DNA of 64,000 nucleotides from Methanococcoides sp. LMO-2 (lineage in GTDB: Archaea > Halobacteriota > Methanosarcinia > Methanosarcinales > Methanosarcinaceae): contig NZ_JBCAUS010000002.1 in assembly GCF_038432375.1 (NCBI RefSeq), positions 1-64,000 on the forward strand, read 5' to 3'. This document shows positions 45,405 through 56,102 of the stretch, in pieces. Positions within the stretch are counted from its first letter, which is position 1; every line of letters begins with the position of its first letter. Below the pieces are notes generated by a model. It made no database searches. It saw nothing but the letters and a program-made list of their open reading frames with translations, and was not told the DNA's origin. A program made the position numbers and the translations under genes.

Positions 45405-45818
45405 TTACATTATCCTGAACATCCCTGGTCCTTCAGATGGTCTTTCTGTGAATCCATAGCGCTCATAAAATCTGGAAAGACCTTTTGCAGACATTAATCC
45501 GACAAAAGTACCGGGGGAAGCATGTTCTTCTAGATAGTCCATAATTGTATCGATGATCTGTTTGCCCAGACCTTTCCCTTGGAATTCGGGTAAAACTATG
45601 ATGTCCTGGACATAATAGTAAATTCCCATGTCTCCGATTACCCTGCCACATCCAATAACTTTGTTGTCTAAAACGACACAGACACAAAATAGTGAGTTGT
45701 TCAAACCGGTCTCGACTGCTTTTGGATCAGCTATTCTGTTCCATCCAACAGCTTCACGAAGTGTTTGATATTCTTCAACAGTTGGGATCTGCTCGATTAG
45801 TTTGTATTCTCGTTCCAC
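45405..45818 (-). CDS. GNAT-family N-acetyltransferase
   Basis: The 137-residue acetyl-CoA-dependent transferase has the pyrophosphate-binding motif VLPEFQGKGLGKQIID (Q/RxxGxG/A) and the C-terminal YERYGFTERP strand. The substrate is unknown; the N-terminus VEEYQTLREAVGW is common among small archaeal GNATs. The start codon is GTG. It converges on the acetolactate-synthase-like gene. Confidence 0.9.
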   Translation of the reverse strand: MEREYKLIEQIPTVEEYQTLREAVGWNRIADPKAVETGLNNSLFCVCVVLDNKVIGCGRVIGDMGIYYYVQDIIVLPEFQGKGLGKQIIDTIMDYLEEHASPGTFVGLMSAKGLSRFYERYGFTERPSEGPGMFRIM

Positions 45819-45984
45819 TTACTATCATCTCGAAGGACAACTTGAACTATGTAACGTATAATCAGTAACAGTTGATAATATTAATTAAAAAGAACTGACG
45901 TTAAGGATCGAGTTGAATCAAATCAAGATCAATAACAGTAAAAAAAGAAGTTCGTATGCGACAACCGCATACGAGTAATTAATC

Positions 45985-47169
45985 TTAGTTTTGATCAACG
46001 AATTTCCTGAACAGGCGTGCCTGGAATCCGTGGTATTTTGCAAATCCTTCGGCGTCTTTCTGGTCGATGGTGGTTCCATCAAAGGATACAAGCTCCTCTG
46101 AGTAGAGTGCTGCAGGTGATGTTCTTGCAAGTATGGTAAGGCTTCCCTTGTACAGTTTCAGGGTGACAGTACCGTTTACACGTGTCTGTGTATTGTCGAT
46201 GAATGCATTAAGGTCATCGTAGAGTGGTTCGTCCACAAGACCGTAGTATGCAAGTTCGGACCACTGTTCGTCCACCATTGCCTTGAACTTGAGCTCAGAG
46301 CGTGTGAGTACGAGTTTCTCGAGGTCCCTGTGTGCTGCAAGGAGTACGGTTGCTGCAGGGTGCTCGTAGTTCTCACGTGCCTTGAGTCCGAGGACACGGT
46401 CTTCGATCATGTCGGTACGTCCGACACCGTGTGTTCCTGCAATGACGTTGAGCTTTTCGATGAGCTCTACACCGCCCATCTTCTCACCGTCAAGTGAGAC
46501 TGGCACACCGTTCTCGAAACCGATCACGATGGTCTGGGCATCAGGTGAGTCCTCTGGTGAAGCTGTCCACTTGTAGATCTCCTCAGGTGGGATGTATCCG
46601 GGGTCTTCGAGCTTTCCACCCTCGATGCTTCTGCTCCAGATGTTCTCGTCAACGCTCCATGGCTTTGCAGTTGTGACACCTACTGGAATGCCGTGTTCTT
46701 TTGCGTACTCGATCTCCCATTCACGGGTCAGGTTCATCTCCCTCATTGGTGCGATGACATCCATGTCAGTGAGCCTGAACACTGCCTCGAAACGAAGCTG
46801 GTCGTTGCCTTTACCGGTACATCCGTGTGCCAGTGCAACAGCTCCTTCCTGCTCAGCGATCTCTACGACCTTTTTTGCGATGAGTGGGCGTGCGATGGAT
46901 GTTCCCATCACATAGCCTTCGTAGTCTCCATTGGCCCTGATAAGAGGGAAGATGTAGTCGTTCACGAACTCCTCGCGAACATCAAGTGTGAAATGGAGGT
47001 CACTGATCTTCTTTGCCTTCTCTTCTGCCTGAGTGACATCTTCCTTTGGCTGTCCTACATCGACTGCCACTGTTATGACTTCATCATATCCGTATTCTTC
47101 TTTGAGGAGCGGGATACAAATAGATGTGTCCAGTCCTCCGGAATAAGCAAGTACTACTTTCTTTGACAT
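45985..47169 (-). CDS. argG: Argininosuccinate synthase
   Basis: Joins citrulline and aspartate with ATP. P-loop [46 protein letters not shown] and [17 protein letters not shown] are ArgG signatures. Length 394 is usual. It follows carB on the same strand with a 33-base gap, making an arginine/pyrimidine group carA-carB-argG in which carbamoyl phosphate feeds the pathway. Confidence 0.97.
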   Translation of the reverse strand: MSKKVVLAYSGGLDTSICIPLLKEEYGYDEVITVAVDVGQPKEDVTQAEEKAKKISDLHFTLDVREEFVNDYIFPLIRANGDYEGYVMGTSIARPLIAKKVVEIAEQEGAVALAHGCTGKGNDQLRFEAVFRLTDMDVIAPMREMNLTREWEIEYAKEHGIPVGVTTAKPWSVDENIWSRSIEGGKLEDPGYIPPEEIYKWTASPEDSPDAQTIVIGFENGVPVSLDGEKMGGVELIEKLNVIAGTHGVGRTDMIEDRVLGLKARENYEHPAATVLLAAHRDLEKLVLTRSELKFKAMVDEQWSELAYYGLVDEPLYDDLNAFIDNTQTRVNGTVTLKLYKGSLTILARTSPAALYSEELVSFDGTTIDQKDAEGFAKYHGFQARLFRKFVDQN

Positions 47170-47202
47170 GTTGATTCGTTCCGTTTCTCTGTATTATGAT
47201 AA

Positions 47203-50200
47203 TTAGTCCCTGATGATATCCTTGTGATAGTCATTGATGGACTTGATAGTAAGATCTCCCTTCTTCATGGAGACAATTGCATCAGCTGCTGCCTTTGCTG
47301 CCTGGATGGTGGTGATGTACGGCACCTTGAAATCCACTGCTGCACGGCGGATGTGGTATCCGTCCTTTCGTGACTGCCTTCCTGTTGGGGTGTTCACGAT
47401 CAGTGCGACCTCGTCCCTGCGCATCATGTCGATAACGTTCGGGCTGCCTTCGTGTACTTTCATCACTGCTTCCATGTTGATGCCTTTCTCGGCAAGGTAG
47501 TTCACAGTTCCTTTGGTACCGATCAGCTTAAGTCCTGCATCCTGCAGCTTGCGTGCGGTCTCAACAAAGGCTTCCTTGTCGTTCCTCCTGATGGACAGGA
47601 AGACATAGCCGCTTAGTGGCAGGATGTTGTCAGCGCTGAGCTGTGCCTTGAAGAAAGCACGTCCGAAGTCATAGTCAATTCCCATGACCTCTCCGGTACT
47701 CTTCATCTCAGGACTGAGCACAGGGTCTGCACCTGGCAGTTTGTCGAATGGGAGCAATACTTCCTTGACGGAGTAGTGTTCCACATGTGTCTCATCGTGG
47801 TTTGCATATCCAAGGTCATCAAGTGTATGGCCGATAATGACCTGTGCAGCGATCTTGGCAAGTGGAACTCCCACAGCCTTTGATACGAATGGTATTGTTC
47901 GGCTGGAACGTGGATTTGCTTCAAGCACATAGACCTTGCCGTTCTGCTCTGCCATCTGGATGTTGATAAGTCCCTTAACGTTGAGCGCAAGTGCGATCTT
48001 GCGGGTGTAATCACGTACTGTTGCCAGTGTTTCCTCGGAGAGTGAATATGGTGGGATCACACATGCAGAGTCACCGGAGTGAACACCTGCTTCTTCGATG
48101 TGCTCCATAATAGCGCCGATAAGCACGTCCTTTCCGTCACACACAGCATCCACATCGATCTCCACAGCTCCCTCAAGGAAGTCGTCGATAAGGATCGGGT
48201 GTTCAGGGGATACACGAACTGCTTCCCTCATGTAACGTTCAAGATCGGCCTGCTCATAGACGATCTCCATTGCACGTCCGCCGAGAACGTATGATGGCCT
48301 GACAAGTACAGGATATCCGATGCGTGTTGCGATCGCAATAGCATCTTCCTGGGATGTTGCATAACCTGCTTCAGGCTGTGCAACGCCAAGCTTGCTCATC
48401 ATTACATTGAATTTCTCCCTGTCCTCTGCCATATCGATATCCTCAGGTAATGTTCCGAGGATTATCGTATCGATGTCATCACGGCGGTCGAGTTCCTTCT
48501 GAAGAGGCATTGCGAGGTTCACAGATGTCTGTCCACCGAACTGGACAAGCACACCGTATGGTTTCTCACGATCGATGATGTTCATGACGTCCTCAAGTGT
48601 CAGAGGCTCGAAGAACAGCTTGTCGGATGTATCGTAGTCAGTTGATACCGTCTCAGGGTTGTTGTTGATGATATGTGCTTCAAGGCCTTCCTCACGGATG
48701 GCTGTGACAGCATGGACGGTACAATAATCGAACTCGATACCCTGACCGATGCGTATAGGACCTGCACCAAGGATCAGGATCTTCTTCCTGTCTGTTGGCT
48801 GGTCTTCGCACATGGTCTCATAGCATGAATAATAGTAAGGTGTCTCTGCAGCGAATTCCGCAGCACAGGTATCTACCATCTTGTAGGTGGTATTGACGTT
48901 CTCACGGCGGAGGTCATTGATCTCCTCACGGGTCTTGCCTGTAAGCTCTGCGATCCTGTCATCGGTGAATCCCATCTGCTTGGCAGCCCGGAGCATGTCA
49001 ATGTCCGGCTCACCTGCGAACATCTTGTTCTCAAGATCGTTCTCCATCTCGACGATGTTGTTGATCTTAGTTACAAAGAATATATCATAGCCTGATAGTT
49101 CTGAGACCTCTTCAATGCTCATTCCGTTCTTCAGTGCATCGAAGATAACGAAAAGCCTCTCACTGGTAGGTGTTTTCAGAAGTGTTCTGGCTTCTGCCTC
49201 TTCCCATGTATTGCTTCCGAACTTCATGTCGATATCAAGGGAACGTACCGCTTTCTGGAGTGATTCTTCAATGGTACGTCCTATGGACATTACCTCACCG
49301 GTACTTTTCATGGCAGTTGTAAGTGTCTTGTCAGCGGTTACGAACTTGTCGAAAGGCCACCTCGGGATCTTTGTTACCACGTAGTCGATTGTAGGCTCAA
49401 AGGAAGCAGGTGTTTTCTTGGTTACATCGTTAAGGATCTGGTCCAGTGTCATGCCGATAGCGATCTTGGCTGTTACCCTGGCAATTGGGTAACCGGTTGC
49501 TTTTGATGCAAGGGCCGATGACCTTGAAACACGTGGGTTGACCTCTACGATCCTGTATTCGCCATCTTTTGCAGCGAACTGGATGTTACATCCACCTTCG
49601 ATTCCGAGAGCACGTATGATCTTGATAGCTGCTGTTCTCAGCATCTGGTGCTCAATATCGTTCAGTGTCTGGGATGGTGTTACCACAATTGATTCACCGG
49701 TGTGTACTCCCATTGGGTCAAGGTTCTCCATGTTACAGATGACAATACATGTGTCATTGGAGTCACGCATGACTTCGTATTCGAATTCCTTCCATCCGAG
49801 CACACTCTCTTCAATGAGGACCTGGTTGATCCTACTTCGGCGAAGTCCTCTTTCGCTGATCTCGAGGAGCTGTTCTCTTGTGTATGCGATACCGCCACCG
49901 GCACCACCAAGGGTGTATGCAGGTCGGATGATAAGTGGAAGTCCGAGTTCATCAATGAGCGCTTCAGCTTCTTTCAGTGAAGAGACTGCCACGCTTCTTG
50001 GCACTTTCTCACCGATTTCATACATCTTCTGCTTGAAAAGTTCACGGTCCTCGGTGTTCTTAATGGCTTCAAGGGACGTTCCAAGCAGTTCGACATTGAA
50101 CTTTTCGAAAACTCCCATATCAGCAAGTTCACTTGTGATGTTCAGTCCGGTCTGACCACCAATACCTGCAATGATCCCGTCCGGTCGTTCCTTTTCGATG

Positions 50201-50430
50201 ATCTTGGCAATGATCTTTGCCTCGATAGGCTCGATGTAGACCGCATCTGCTGTTTCAGGGTCTGTCATGATGGTTGCCGGGTTGGAGTTAACGAGAACGA
50301 CCTCATATCCTTCTTCCCTGAGTGACCTGCAGGCCTGGCTTCCTGAGAAATCGAATTCTGCAGCCTGTCCGATCATGATCGGTCCGGAACCGATAAGCAG
50401 GATCTTCTTAATATCTGTTCGTTTTGTCAT
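47203..50430 (-). CDS. carB: Carbamoyl phosphate synthase large subunit
   Basis: A 1075-residue enzyme with two homologous ATP-grasp halves (each begins KILILGAGPIRIGQ-like: KILLIGSGPIMIGQAAEFD and KILILGAGPIRIGQGIEFD) and a C-terminal MGS-type allosteric domain (IGTKGTVNYLAEKGINMEAV). The start ATG overlaps the carA stop (TAATG), with GGGAGG upstream. Uses ammonia channelled from CarA. Complete, no frameshift. Confidence 0.98.
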   Translation of the reverse strand: MTKRTDIKKILLIGSGPIMIGQAAEFDFSGSQACRSLREEGYEVVLVNSNPATIMTDPETADAVYIEPIEAKIIAKIIEKERPDGIIAGIGGQTGLNITSELADMGVFEKFNVELLGTSLEAIKNTEDRELFKQKMYEIGEKVPRSVAVSSLKEAEALIDELGLPLIIRPAYTLGGAGGGIAYTREQLLEISERGLRRSRINQVLIEESVLGWKEFEYEVMRDSNDTCIVICNMENLDPMGVHTGESIVVTPSQTLNDIEHQMLRTAAIKIIRALGIEGGCNIQFAAKDGEYRIVEVNPRVSRSSALASKATGYPIARVTAKIAIGMTLDQILNDVTKKTPASFEPTIDYVVTKIPRWPFDKFVTADKTLTTAMKSTGEVMSIGRTIEESLQKAVRSLDIDMKFGSNTWEEAEARTLLKTPTSERLFVIFDALKNGMSIEEVSELSGYDIFFVTKINNIVEMENDLENKMFAGEPDIDMLRAAKQMGFTDDRIAELTGKTREEINDLRRENVNTTYKMVDTCAAEFAAETPYYYSCYETMCEDQPTDRKKILILGAGPIRIGQGIEFDYCTVHAVTAIREEGLEAHIINNNPETVSTDYDTSDKLFFEPLTLEDVMNIIDREKPYGVLVQFGGQTSVNLAMPLQKELDRRDDIDTIILGTLPEDIDMAEDREKFNVMMSKLGVAQPEAGYATSQEDAIAIATRIGYPVLVRPSYVLGGRAMEIVYEQADLERYMREAVRVSPEHPILIDDFLEGAVEIDVDAVCDGKDVLIGAIMEHIEEAGVHSGDSACVIPPYSLSEETLATVRDYTRKIALALNVKGLINIQMAEQNGKVYVLEANPRSSRTIPFVSKAVGVPLAKIAAQVIIGHTLDDLGYANHDETHVEHYSVKEVLLPFDKLPGADPVLSPEMKSTGEVMGIDYDFGRAFFKAQLSADNILPLSGYVFLSIRRNDKEAFVETARKLQDAGLKLIGTKGTVNYLAEKGINMEAVMKVHEGSPNVIDMMRRDEVALIVNTPTGRQSRKDGYHIRRAAVDFKVPYITTIQAAKAAADAIVSMKKGDLTIKSINDYHKDIIRD

Positions 50431-51524
50431 TATACCCTGCCTCCCATAGCCTTCATGACCTTTCCAAAGAATATCTTTTCAGTGTCCCTTGGTCCGGCAT
50501 TGGCTTCCGGATGGTACTGGACACTGAAGATGTCAAGATCGTTGTGTTCGATACCTTCTACTGTATTATCGTTAGTGTTGATCTGTGTCACATTCACATC
50601 GGTGCCGTCAAAAGAGTCTCCATCCACAGCAAAACCGTGGTTCTGTGATGTAATGTGGACAATTCCGGATTCCAGGTCCTTTACAGGCTGGTTTGCTCCG
50701 CGGTGTCCAAACTTAAGTTTATATGTATCTGCTCCAAGTGCCCTTGAGATGACCTGGTGGCCAAGGCAGATACCTGAGATAGGCATACTTCCTGCCAGGT
50801 CCTTTACGACATTGATAGCATTCTGTGCGTTCTGAGGATCTCCAGGACCGTTGGAAAGGAAAAGCAGGTCAGGGTTGTATTCCTCGATCACAGATGTAGG
50901 TGTGCTGGCTGGTACTACTGTGACATCAACACCCCTGTTCAAGAGGCTTATTGAGATGTTCTTCTTCATACCAAGATCAAAGAGCACAACATGTTTTTTA
51001 TCACCTGTCTTGACCTTACTTTCTATTGTGTAAGGTTCCTTGCAGGTGACCCTTGAGATAAGGTCAAGGGTTGAGATATCAGGCTGTTCCCTTGCAAGCC
51101 TGACAGCTTCCTCACCATCGTCGCTGCCGTTTATCAGCGCAGCACGCATGGTACCATGTTCCCTGGTACCTATGGTGAGCATACGTGTGTCAATTCCGGA
51201 GATTCCCGGCTTGCCTTCGTCTTCCATCAATTTGTAAATATTACGTGTTGACAGGTGGTGACTTGGGGAAGGGCAGGCTTCCCTTACAACAAGCCCTTCG
51301 GCCTTTACGCCGTCGGACTGGAAGGTCTCATCATTGACTCCATAATTCCCTATTAAAGGGTACGTGAACATTAATATCTGACCAGCGTATGAAGGGTCGG
51401 TGAGTGACTCCTCATATCCTGTGTACTGGGTAGTAAAAACAAGTTCTCCGCAAACGATACCTTCGGCACCAAAACCAGTACCTTTTAAAATTGTTCCATC
51501 TTCTAATCCTATTACTGCAGACAT
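50430..51524 (-). CDS. carA: Carbamoyl phosphate synthase small subunit
   Basis: The N-terminal CarA domain (SAVIGLEDGTILKGTGFGAEG) is followed by a class I glutamine amidotransferase with nucleophile Cys in SGICLGHQVISRALG and the His/Glu pair in VQYHPEANAGP. Provides ammonia to CarB. The start is set at ATG 51524, matching the family N-terminus; AGGT lies ahead. The frame extends seven codons upstream to an ATG at 51545. Confidence 0.97.
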   Translation of the reverse strand: MSAVIGLEDGTILKGTGFGAEGIVCGELVFTTQYTGYEESLTDPSYAGQILMFTYPLIGNYGVNDETFQSDGVKAEGLVVREACPSPSHHLSTRNIYKLMEDEGKPGISGIDTRMLTIGTREHGTMRAALINGSDDGEEAVRLAREQPDISTLDLISRVTCKEPYTIESKVKTGDKKHVVLFDLGMKKNISISLLNRGVDVTVVPASTPTSVIEEYNPDLLFLSNGPGDPQNAQNAINVVKDLAGSMPISGICLGHQVISRALGADTYKLKFGHRGANQPVKDLESGIVHITSQNHGFAVDGDSFDGTDVNVTQINTNDNTVEGIEHNDLDIFSVQYHPEANAGPRDTEKIFFGKVMKAMGGRV

Positions 51525-51675
51525 CATCCGAACCTGCGAATACATGTCATGAATAGGCTATAAGCGTTACGATGGATTCTATGCATTTTGAAATAACTGT
51601 AATTTGAAGGACTCTCGTCTATATAATTCTAGGATAATATAAGATAATAATAAAAAAAGAAATATCAAAGGACTG

Positions 51676-52713
51676 TCAGTCCAGTCCTTTCAGGAAGTTC
51701 CTTAGGAAGAATAACATTGTCACTACAGACATTGCAAACAGTATTACAAGTGTTCTTAGTGGTGATTCCAGTACAAATTCCTCAATTTCTTTTATGATAT
51801 CTAATTTCTCTTCTTCAACTATGAGTTCCTTGTCCTGCCCCAGTTCTATTGGACTGTTGGTATCTGAAAGTGTTATCGTCCAGATATTGAAGTCACCGCC
51901 TTCATTGGATGCAAATGCGAGTTTATCGCCTTCAGGGCTCCAGGCTGGATGCGTCTGGCTGGAATTATCAAATGTGATCTGCTCTATACCCAAATTATCA
52001 GAGTTCATTACCCACAGGTCAAAATTCCCTGATCTGTCCGATACAAATGCTATCTTTGTACCATCCGGACTGAACACCGGGTGTGTGTTCTCAAAAGCAT
52101 CATCCCTGAGGACAACAGGAACACTGCCATCAATGCCAACTTTCCAGATGTTGCCTCCCAGTGAATACACCAGCACCTTACCATCAGGTGACCATGCCGG
52201 AGCTCCCTCATCGGAACTGGAATCTGTAATCTGCCTGTTGCTACTGCCATCAGGGTTCATTACCCAGATGTCATAGTTTCCTGCAGCTTTTGAAAGATAT
52301 GCTATCTTTGTCCCGTCAGGGCTCATAACAGGAGCTCTCTTGTCAGTAGTGGAATCTGCTACCTGAAAGCTATTGCTCTTTTCCGCAACCTCTACCATGC
52401 GGATACTGACAAAGTTGGAAGAGAATGGCTGGACATGCTCCGTAGCAAAATAGATGAACTTCCCATCTGCGCTGAAAGAAGGTTCTCCTTCCCAGGCAAT
52501 GGTATCATAGATCCTTGTCTGTTCAGAACCGTCAGCATTCATGAACCAGATTGCCTGCTCTGAAGAATAAGTAATGAGCTGTCCGTCCGGACTCCATGCA
52601 GGCGCTCTCTGGTTGACCTCAAAGGTAAGTTGCTCTGTCTCTTCTACTGTTACAGCACTAACAAGAGTAGCTGATATCAGTAGAAGTGACGCGATCAATG
52701 CAATCTTTAACAC
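51676..52713 (-). CDS. Secreted TolB-like beta-propeller protein, C-terminal anchor
   Basis: A signal peptide (LKIALIASLLLISATLVSA) is followed by six or seven PD40/WD40-like blades with the repeated APAWSPDGQLITYSS pattern (for example PVFSPDGTKIAFVSDRSGNFDLWVM). The C-terminal membrane helix is LRTLVILFAMSVVTMLFFL. This is a TolB-type propeller facing outside; a scaffolding or ligand-binding role is likely but unspecified. GTG 52713 is preferred as start: GGGG is six bases ahead, and a TATA box near 52757-52766 puts transcription start after the ATG at 52746 that begins the longer frame. Confidence 0.82.
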   Translation of the reverse strand: MLKIALIASLLLISATLVSAVTVEETEQLTFEVNQRAPAWSPDGQLITYSSEQAIWFMNADGSEQTRIYDTIAWEGEPSFSADGKFIYFATEHVQPFSSNFVSIRMVEVAEKSNSFQVADSTTDKRAPVMSPDGTKIAYLSKAAGNYDIWVMNPDGSSNRQITDSSSDEGAPAWSPDGKVLVYSLGGNIWKVGIDGSVPVVLRDDAFENTHPVFSPDGTKIAFVSDRSGNFDLWVMNSDNLGIEQITFDNSSQTHPAWSPEGDKLAFASNEGGDFNIWTITLSDTNSPIELGQDKELIVEEEKLDIIKEIEEFVLESPLRTLVILFAMSVVTMLFFLRNFLKGLD

Positions 52714-52761
52714 CAATGTCCCCGTGTAATTCCTTCCGCCAATCATAATATCTATAAGACA

Positions 52762-54663
52762 TTATGTATTAATTTGCTCATTAATCTTTTGTTTCAGGAG
52801 TTCGCTAAGTACCTTTCCGTCAACTTTTCCGCGGAATTCTCCCATGACAACTCCCATGAGTGGACCAACGGCTCCCATTCCTTTTTCTGCTACAAATTCC
52901 TGCCTTTCGGAGACTACCTTTGCTATGAATGCCTCGATTTCGGAGGTATCTATGGCTGTCAGGCCGAGTTCTTCCAGACTGTCCCTGATATTGGCCTTAG
53001 GTTTCTTTGCAACATGGCGTAGGATCTGTTCTATACCTTCCTTGGCGACATCACCGGATGATACTATCTCGAAGGTCTCTTTGAAATGCTCATCATTGAT
53101 GTTGGTAACATCAACGCCATCACGCTTGAGTTCAGGCACAAGTCCTGTTATCGTTGTAACGATAAGGGTTGCAGTAACGGTCTTGTCATCGCTGAAACTG
53201 TCCATCAGTTCCTCGAAGAGAGGGAGGTGTTGTGAATATGCGATCTTTTCTGCAAGTTCCTCGTTGAGTCCGTAGTCTTTGCTAAACCTCTTTGCCCTCT
53301 CGGTCAGAAGTTCAGGGATCTCGATAGCCTCAAAATACTCCTTTCCAATTTCTACCTGTGGGACATCGGTCTCAGGGTACATCCTTGATGCGCCCGGAAG
53401 CGGTCTCATGTATGCACTGTTACCATCAGGAAGTGCACGCCTTGTTTCTTCAGGAACGAACTCAAGGGCTTCCTGTGCACGGATCAGTACACTTTCCATG
53501 GCACCGCGTGCACGTTTTTCCTTGTCAGCTACCATTACGACAGCATCGCCTTCCTTTGCACCAACGAAGTCACGCAATGATGCGACCTCTTCTTCGGTTA
53601 TACCATAATTGGGTAGTTCATCGGTGTGGAATATACCGCCTACGCCTGAGGTCTTCGCACGGTCGGAGAATTCAGTACCTAGGCGTCTTCCGGGCTGTAC
53701 TTCCATGCCCACATGTCCTGCGAATCCGGTCAGAAGGACTGCCAGTACCTTTCCCTTCTTGAGTGCTTTCTTTATGACCTTTGATTCTGTTCCCTTGAAA
53801 AGGTCTGTCACGTCAAAGATCTCATCATGGACGCTTGCACTCCTTTCCAGAAGGGACCTGCGTATCTCAAGCAGGTTTACCTGTCTCTCAGCTTCCCTTT
53901 CAACAATGGTCTCTATAAGGTCCAGTGCCTGGACACCCTTGATCTCCACACGTGCTCCTTCTGCAATGGAGATATTAACATCCTGCCTGATGGTACCCAG
54001 TCCCCTTTTCACCTTTCCGGTGGAACGGAGTAACATTCCGATATTTGCAGCCGTTTCTCTTGCATGTGCCGGTGTGATTATGTCAGGTGCTGTTCCGATC
54101 TCTACCAGTGGTATACCAAGCCTGTCAAGGGAATAAATGATGGAATCGCCTTGATCCTCTATTTTCTGTGCAGCTTCTTCTTCCACACAGAGGACATCAA
54201 CGCCCACGGGTCCTTCGGACGTATCGAGGTGTCCGCCTCCGGCGAGGAAAGCAGTTCTCTGGAATCCGCTGGTGTTTGACCCGTCCACAACGATCTTTCG
54301 CATGACGTGGAGTTGCTCGACCGGGATCATGTGAAGCAGTTTTGCAATGGACAATGCGATATCAAGTGATTCCTGGTTTAGTTCACGCGGTGGTTCCTCA
54401 TCGTTCTCCACAAGGCAGGTGGTGTCGTATGCCTTATAGATGTACTTCCTGTTGACCTTTGTCTGCTCAAGCGCAGCCCTGTCGGTCTCTCCCATCTCAC
54501 TTGCAGTGGGACGCAGGTAACGGAAAAATTCAAAGTTCGACTCATCCGTGTCCCGTATCTTAGTAGGGCATTTACAGAAAAGTTTCTCTTTTGAGTCCAG
54601 TTGCTGATGGATCTCAAGTCCGCATTTCAATCCAAGTTCACGGTAGTCGATCTTTTCGCTCAT
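52762..54663 (-). CDS. gatE: Glutamyl-tRNA(Gln) amidotransferase subunit E
   Basis: Archaeal GatDE converts Glu-tRNA(Gln) to Gln-tRNA(Gln). GatE features: [22 protein letters not shown], the inserted AspRS-like domain ([30 protein letters not shown]), and the GatB/YqeY tail ([21 protein letters not shown]). Length from ATG 54663 is 633, typical. GGTGAT lies six bases before this ATG, and the TATA box at 54717 shows that a 43-codon upstream extension of the frame is not transcribed. Confidence 0.96.
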   Translation of the reverse strand: MSEKIDYRELGLKCGLEIHQQLDSKEKLFCKCPTKIRDTDESNFEFFRYLRPTASEMGETDRAALEQTKVNRKYIYKAYDTTCLVENDEEPPRELNQESLDIALSIAKLLHMIPVEQLHVMRKIVVDGSNTSGFQRTAFLAGGGHLDTSEGPVGVDVLCVEEEAAQKIEDQGDSIIYSLDRLGIPLVEIGTAPDIITPAHARETAANIGMLLRSTGKVKRGLGTIRQDVNISIAEGARVEIKGVQALDLIETIVEREAERQVNLLEIRRSLLERSASVHDEIFDVTDLFKGTESKVIKKALKKGKVLAVLLTGFAGHVGMEVQPGRRLGTEFSDRAKTSGVGGIFHTDELPNYGITEEEVASLRDFVGAKEGDAVVMVADKEKRARGAMESVLIRAQEALEFVPEETRRALPDGNSAYMRPLPGASRMYPETDVPQVEIGKEYFEAIEIPELLTERAKRFSKDYGLNEELAEKIAYSQHLPLFEELMDSFSDDKTVTATLIVTTITGLVPELKRDGVDVTNINDEHFKETFEIVSSGDVAKEGIEQILRHVAKKPKANIRDSLEELGLTAIDTSEIEAFIAKVVSERQEFVAEKGMGAVGPLMGVVMGEFRGKVDGKVLSELLKQKINEQINT

Positions 54664-54716
54664 AGAAGTATCACCAATTACTCTGTCACAATCTAGACAA
54701 CAAAACGTGTTAGCCG

Positions 54717-54725
54717 TTATAAAAG
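54717..54725 (-). promoter_or_regulatory. TATA box of gatE
   Basis: CTTTTATAA on the minus strand, predicted transcription start near 54693, leader about 30 bases. It lies roughly 90 bases from the left end of the mobile element. Confidence 0.5.
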
Positions 54726-54814
54726 TATTGTTTGCTATCCGTTCACTGGAATGTATTATAACATTTTGTATTTTGTTCCATGACCTGAGCATCCTCTTTA
54801 TTTCTTATAATCTT

Positions 54815-54825
54815 CCTCCTGATAG
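54815..54825. repeat. Target-site duplication, left copy
   Basis: CCTCCTGATAG is identical to 58745-58755 on the other side of the element. Because the inverted repeat could begin one base earlier, the duplication is 9, 10 or 11 bases. It is the expected footprint of a transposition event. Confidence 0.8.
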
Positions 54826-54843
54826 GGCTTGCCCATAAAGTCC
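54826..54843 (+). repeat. Left terminal inverted repeat
   Basis: GGCTTGCCCATAAAGTCC, perfect complement of 58727-58744. The internal part (CTTGCCCATAAAGT) resembles the iteron unit in reverse orientation. Confidence 0.85.
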
Positions 54844-54844
54844 C

Positions 54845-54899
54845 TTACTTTGTGGTCAACTACCTTACTTTATAGTCAAGTTGCCTACATTGTGGTCAA
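54845..54899 (+). repeat. Left iteron array, three units of 20 bp
   Basis: TTACTTTGTGGTCAA, TTACTTTATAGTCAA and CTACATTGTGGTCAA end at 54859, 54879 and 54899, an exact 20-base period (two helical turns). They have the same orientation as the right array. Likely binding sites for a transposase or regulator; too short and too similar in unit structure to be CRISPR. Confidence 0.75.
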
Positions 54900-54983
54900 A
54901 TCGCATGTCGGTAAGCTATTTCCGACTATTAAACGGACAGAAAATCATTACTTGGTTGTAAATGTGCGATATTAAAATTTCAT

Positions 54984-55049
54984 CAATATTGCTGCTTTGT
55001 CCGAAAAATAGGGTATTTATCGGACAACCGCACGAATTTTCGGACAAAA
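54984..55049 (-). repeat. 3' module, copy C1
   Basis: Located 48 bases after the stop of the 196-residue gene. It aligns with 55967-56031, about 86 percent identical by hand. It contains TTTGTCCGAAAAATA, a TCGGACAA and ATTTTCGGACAAAA, so it is partly self-complementary (TTTGTCCGAAAA with TTTTCGGACAAA) and could form a hairpin that ends transcription. Confidence 0.75.
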
Positions 55050-55097
55050 TTATGAATATTCGGACAAAGCGTGATATTGAGGGCAAGTTCCAAGGTA

Positions 55098-55688
55098 TCA
55101 AAAAGGTGGTATGGGAGATTCCCATTCTTCACAATCTAAAATGACGTAATATTCAGGAGATTCCAATCTTGGTACTTCCTCTTCTGGAATCGGGGATGGG
55201 AAACTAATGTGAACTACAGCCACATTGCTTTTGTTATACTGAAATATATACTTTAAATTGGCTTTATACACCAATGATTCATTTTCCTTGGAAACGCAAA
55301 TATCCCAGGTCGGATCCACCAATGAAGCTGATAGATATTCATCATCAATCACCCTACCGTTTTCCGATAACTCTATCAGTACCTCTTCATTTATCCCATC
55401 GATATGTTTTACCGTGAGTTCATGGTCATCGGAAAGCTTGATAACATCCCCATTTCGTAAAGAATATGTGGCACCAAAACAATCCCCAACCACGATACCA
55501 CGCTCGGATAAATTTTCATCCACGAGTTCTTCTCCCATCTGCTCATCTATGTGGACCTCATCCATGGTTTCTCCCGTGTCATTTTCAACACCATCTTCAG
55601 GAAAAACGTGTATTTGGGTAGAGATTACTACCAATAACAAAACCACAATCAAACAAACCAATACAACTTGCTTAATTCTCATTTGCAT
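55098..55688 (-). CDS. Secreted or membrane-anchored protein with S-layer-like segment
   Basis: An N-terminal hydrophobic helix (LVCLIVVLLLVVIST) acts as signal or anchor. An acidic linker is followed by about 130 residues containing GDVIKLSDDHELTVKHIDGI and VLIELSENGRVIDDEYLSASL. That spacing recalls the beta-strands of methanosarcinal S-layer (DUF1608) domains, but this is only a pattern likeness. Translation starts MQMRIK, the same MQM start as the neighbouring NosD-like gene. The start codon and GGGGAG lie inside or next to the shared 5' module. First cassette of the element. Confidence 0.75.
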   Translation of the reverse strand: MQMRIKQVVLVCLIVVLLLVVISTQIHVFPEDGVENDTGETMDEVHIDEQMGEELVDENLSERGIVVGDCFGATYSLRNGDVIKLSDDHELTVKHIDGINEEVLIELSENGRVIDDEYLSASLVDPTWDICVSKENESLVYKANLKYIFQYNKSNVAVVHISFPSPIPEEEVPRLESPEYYVILDCEEWESPIPPF

Positions 55689-55928
55689 CTATAACAACTC
55701 CCCAATATTGACAATATATTTTAGTTGGAAGTATATGAATACATCGGACAAATATGTTAACTGTGTGAGTATAGATGTTGAACCAATAGCGCATTTGCTT
55801 AAAAAATGTAGACTATAAGAGTGGGAGCTAACGGATCTTTGTCAACTGGATATGATTCTGGTTTGGTGATCCCCATGGGAAAACATCAACAACTTTGCAT
55901 CTATTTGAATCATTTTTCGGTCAAAAAT
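55680..55928 (-). repeat. 5' module, copy A (promoter and leader)
   Basis: About 250 bases aligning with 57528-57777 at roughly 89 percent identity by hand count. It contains the ribosome site GGGGAG, a TATA-like TAAAATATA, and the first codons (ATGCAAATG) of the gene it drives. The outer end carries TTTTTCGGTCAAAAAT. Confidence 0.85.
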
Positions 55929-55966
55929 ACGTTTTTTCGGACAAATTGATTTTTCGGACAAAGTTG

Positions 55967-56031
55967 CAATATTGCGCTTTGTCTGAAAAATAGAACACTT
56001 ATTGGACAACAGCATGAATTTTCGGACAAAA
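55967..56031 (-). repeat. 3' module, copy C2
   Basis: Counterpart of 54984-55049, located 72 bases after the stop of the NosD-like gene. Holds TTTGTCTGAAAAATA, TTGGACAA and ATTTTCGGACAAAA. Directly abuts the 5' module of the next cassette through further TTTTTCGGACAAA copies (55934-55962). Confidence 0.75.
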
Positions 56032-56102
56032 AGTAAAAAACGCCAATCTCCCTTGTTTTAACTGTCACCTTCTCTACAGTTTTTAATTAAGCCCGACACA
56101 CC

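Noticed and set aside
54664-54792. N-terminal extension of gatE to 54792
   Set aside because: It lies upstream of the TATA box and predicted transcription start; ATG 54663 has GGTGAT at correct spacing and matches the family start.
54845-54899. 20-bp-period repeats as a CRISPR array
   Set aside because: The whole period is only 20 bases with a 13-15-base similar core, so there is no room for spacers, and no cas genes are present.
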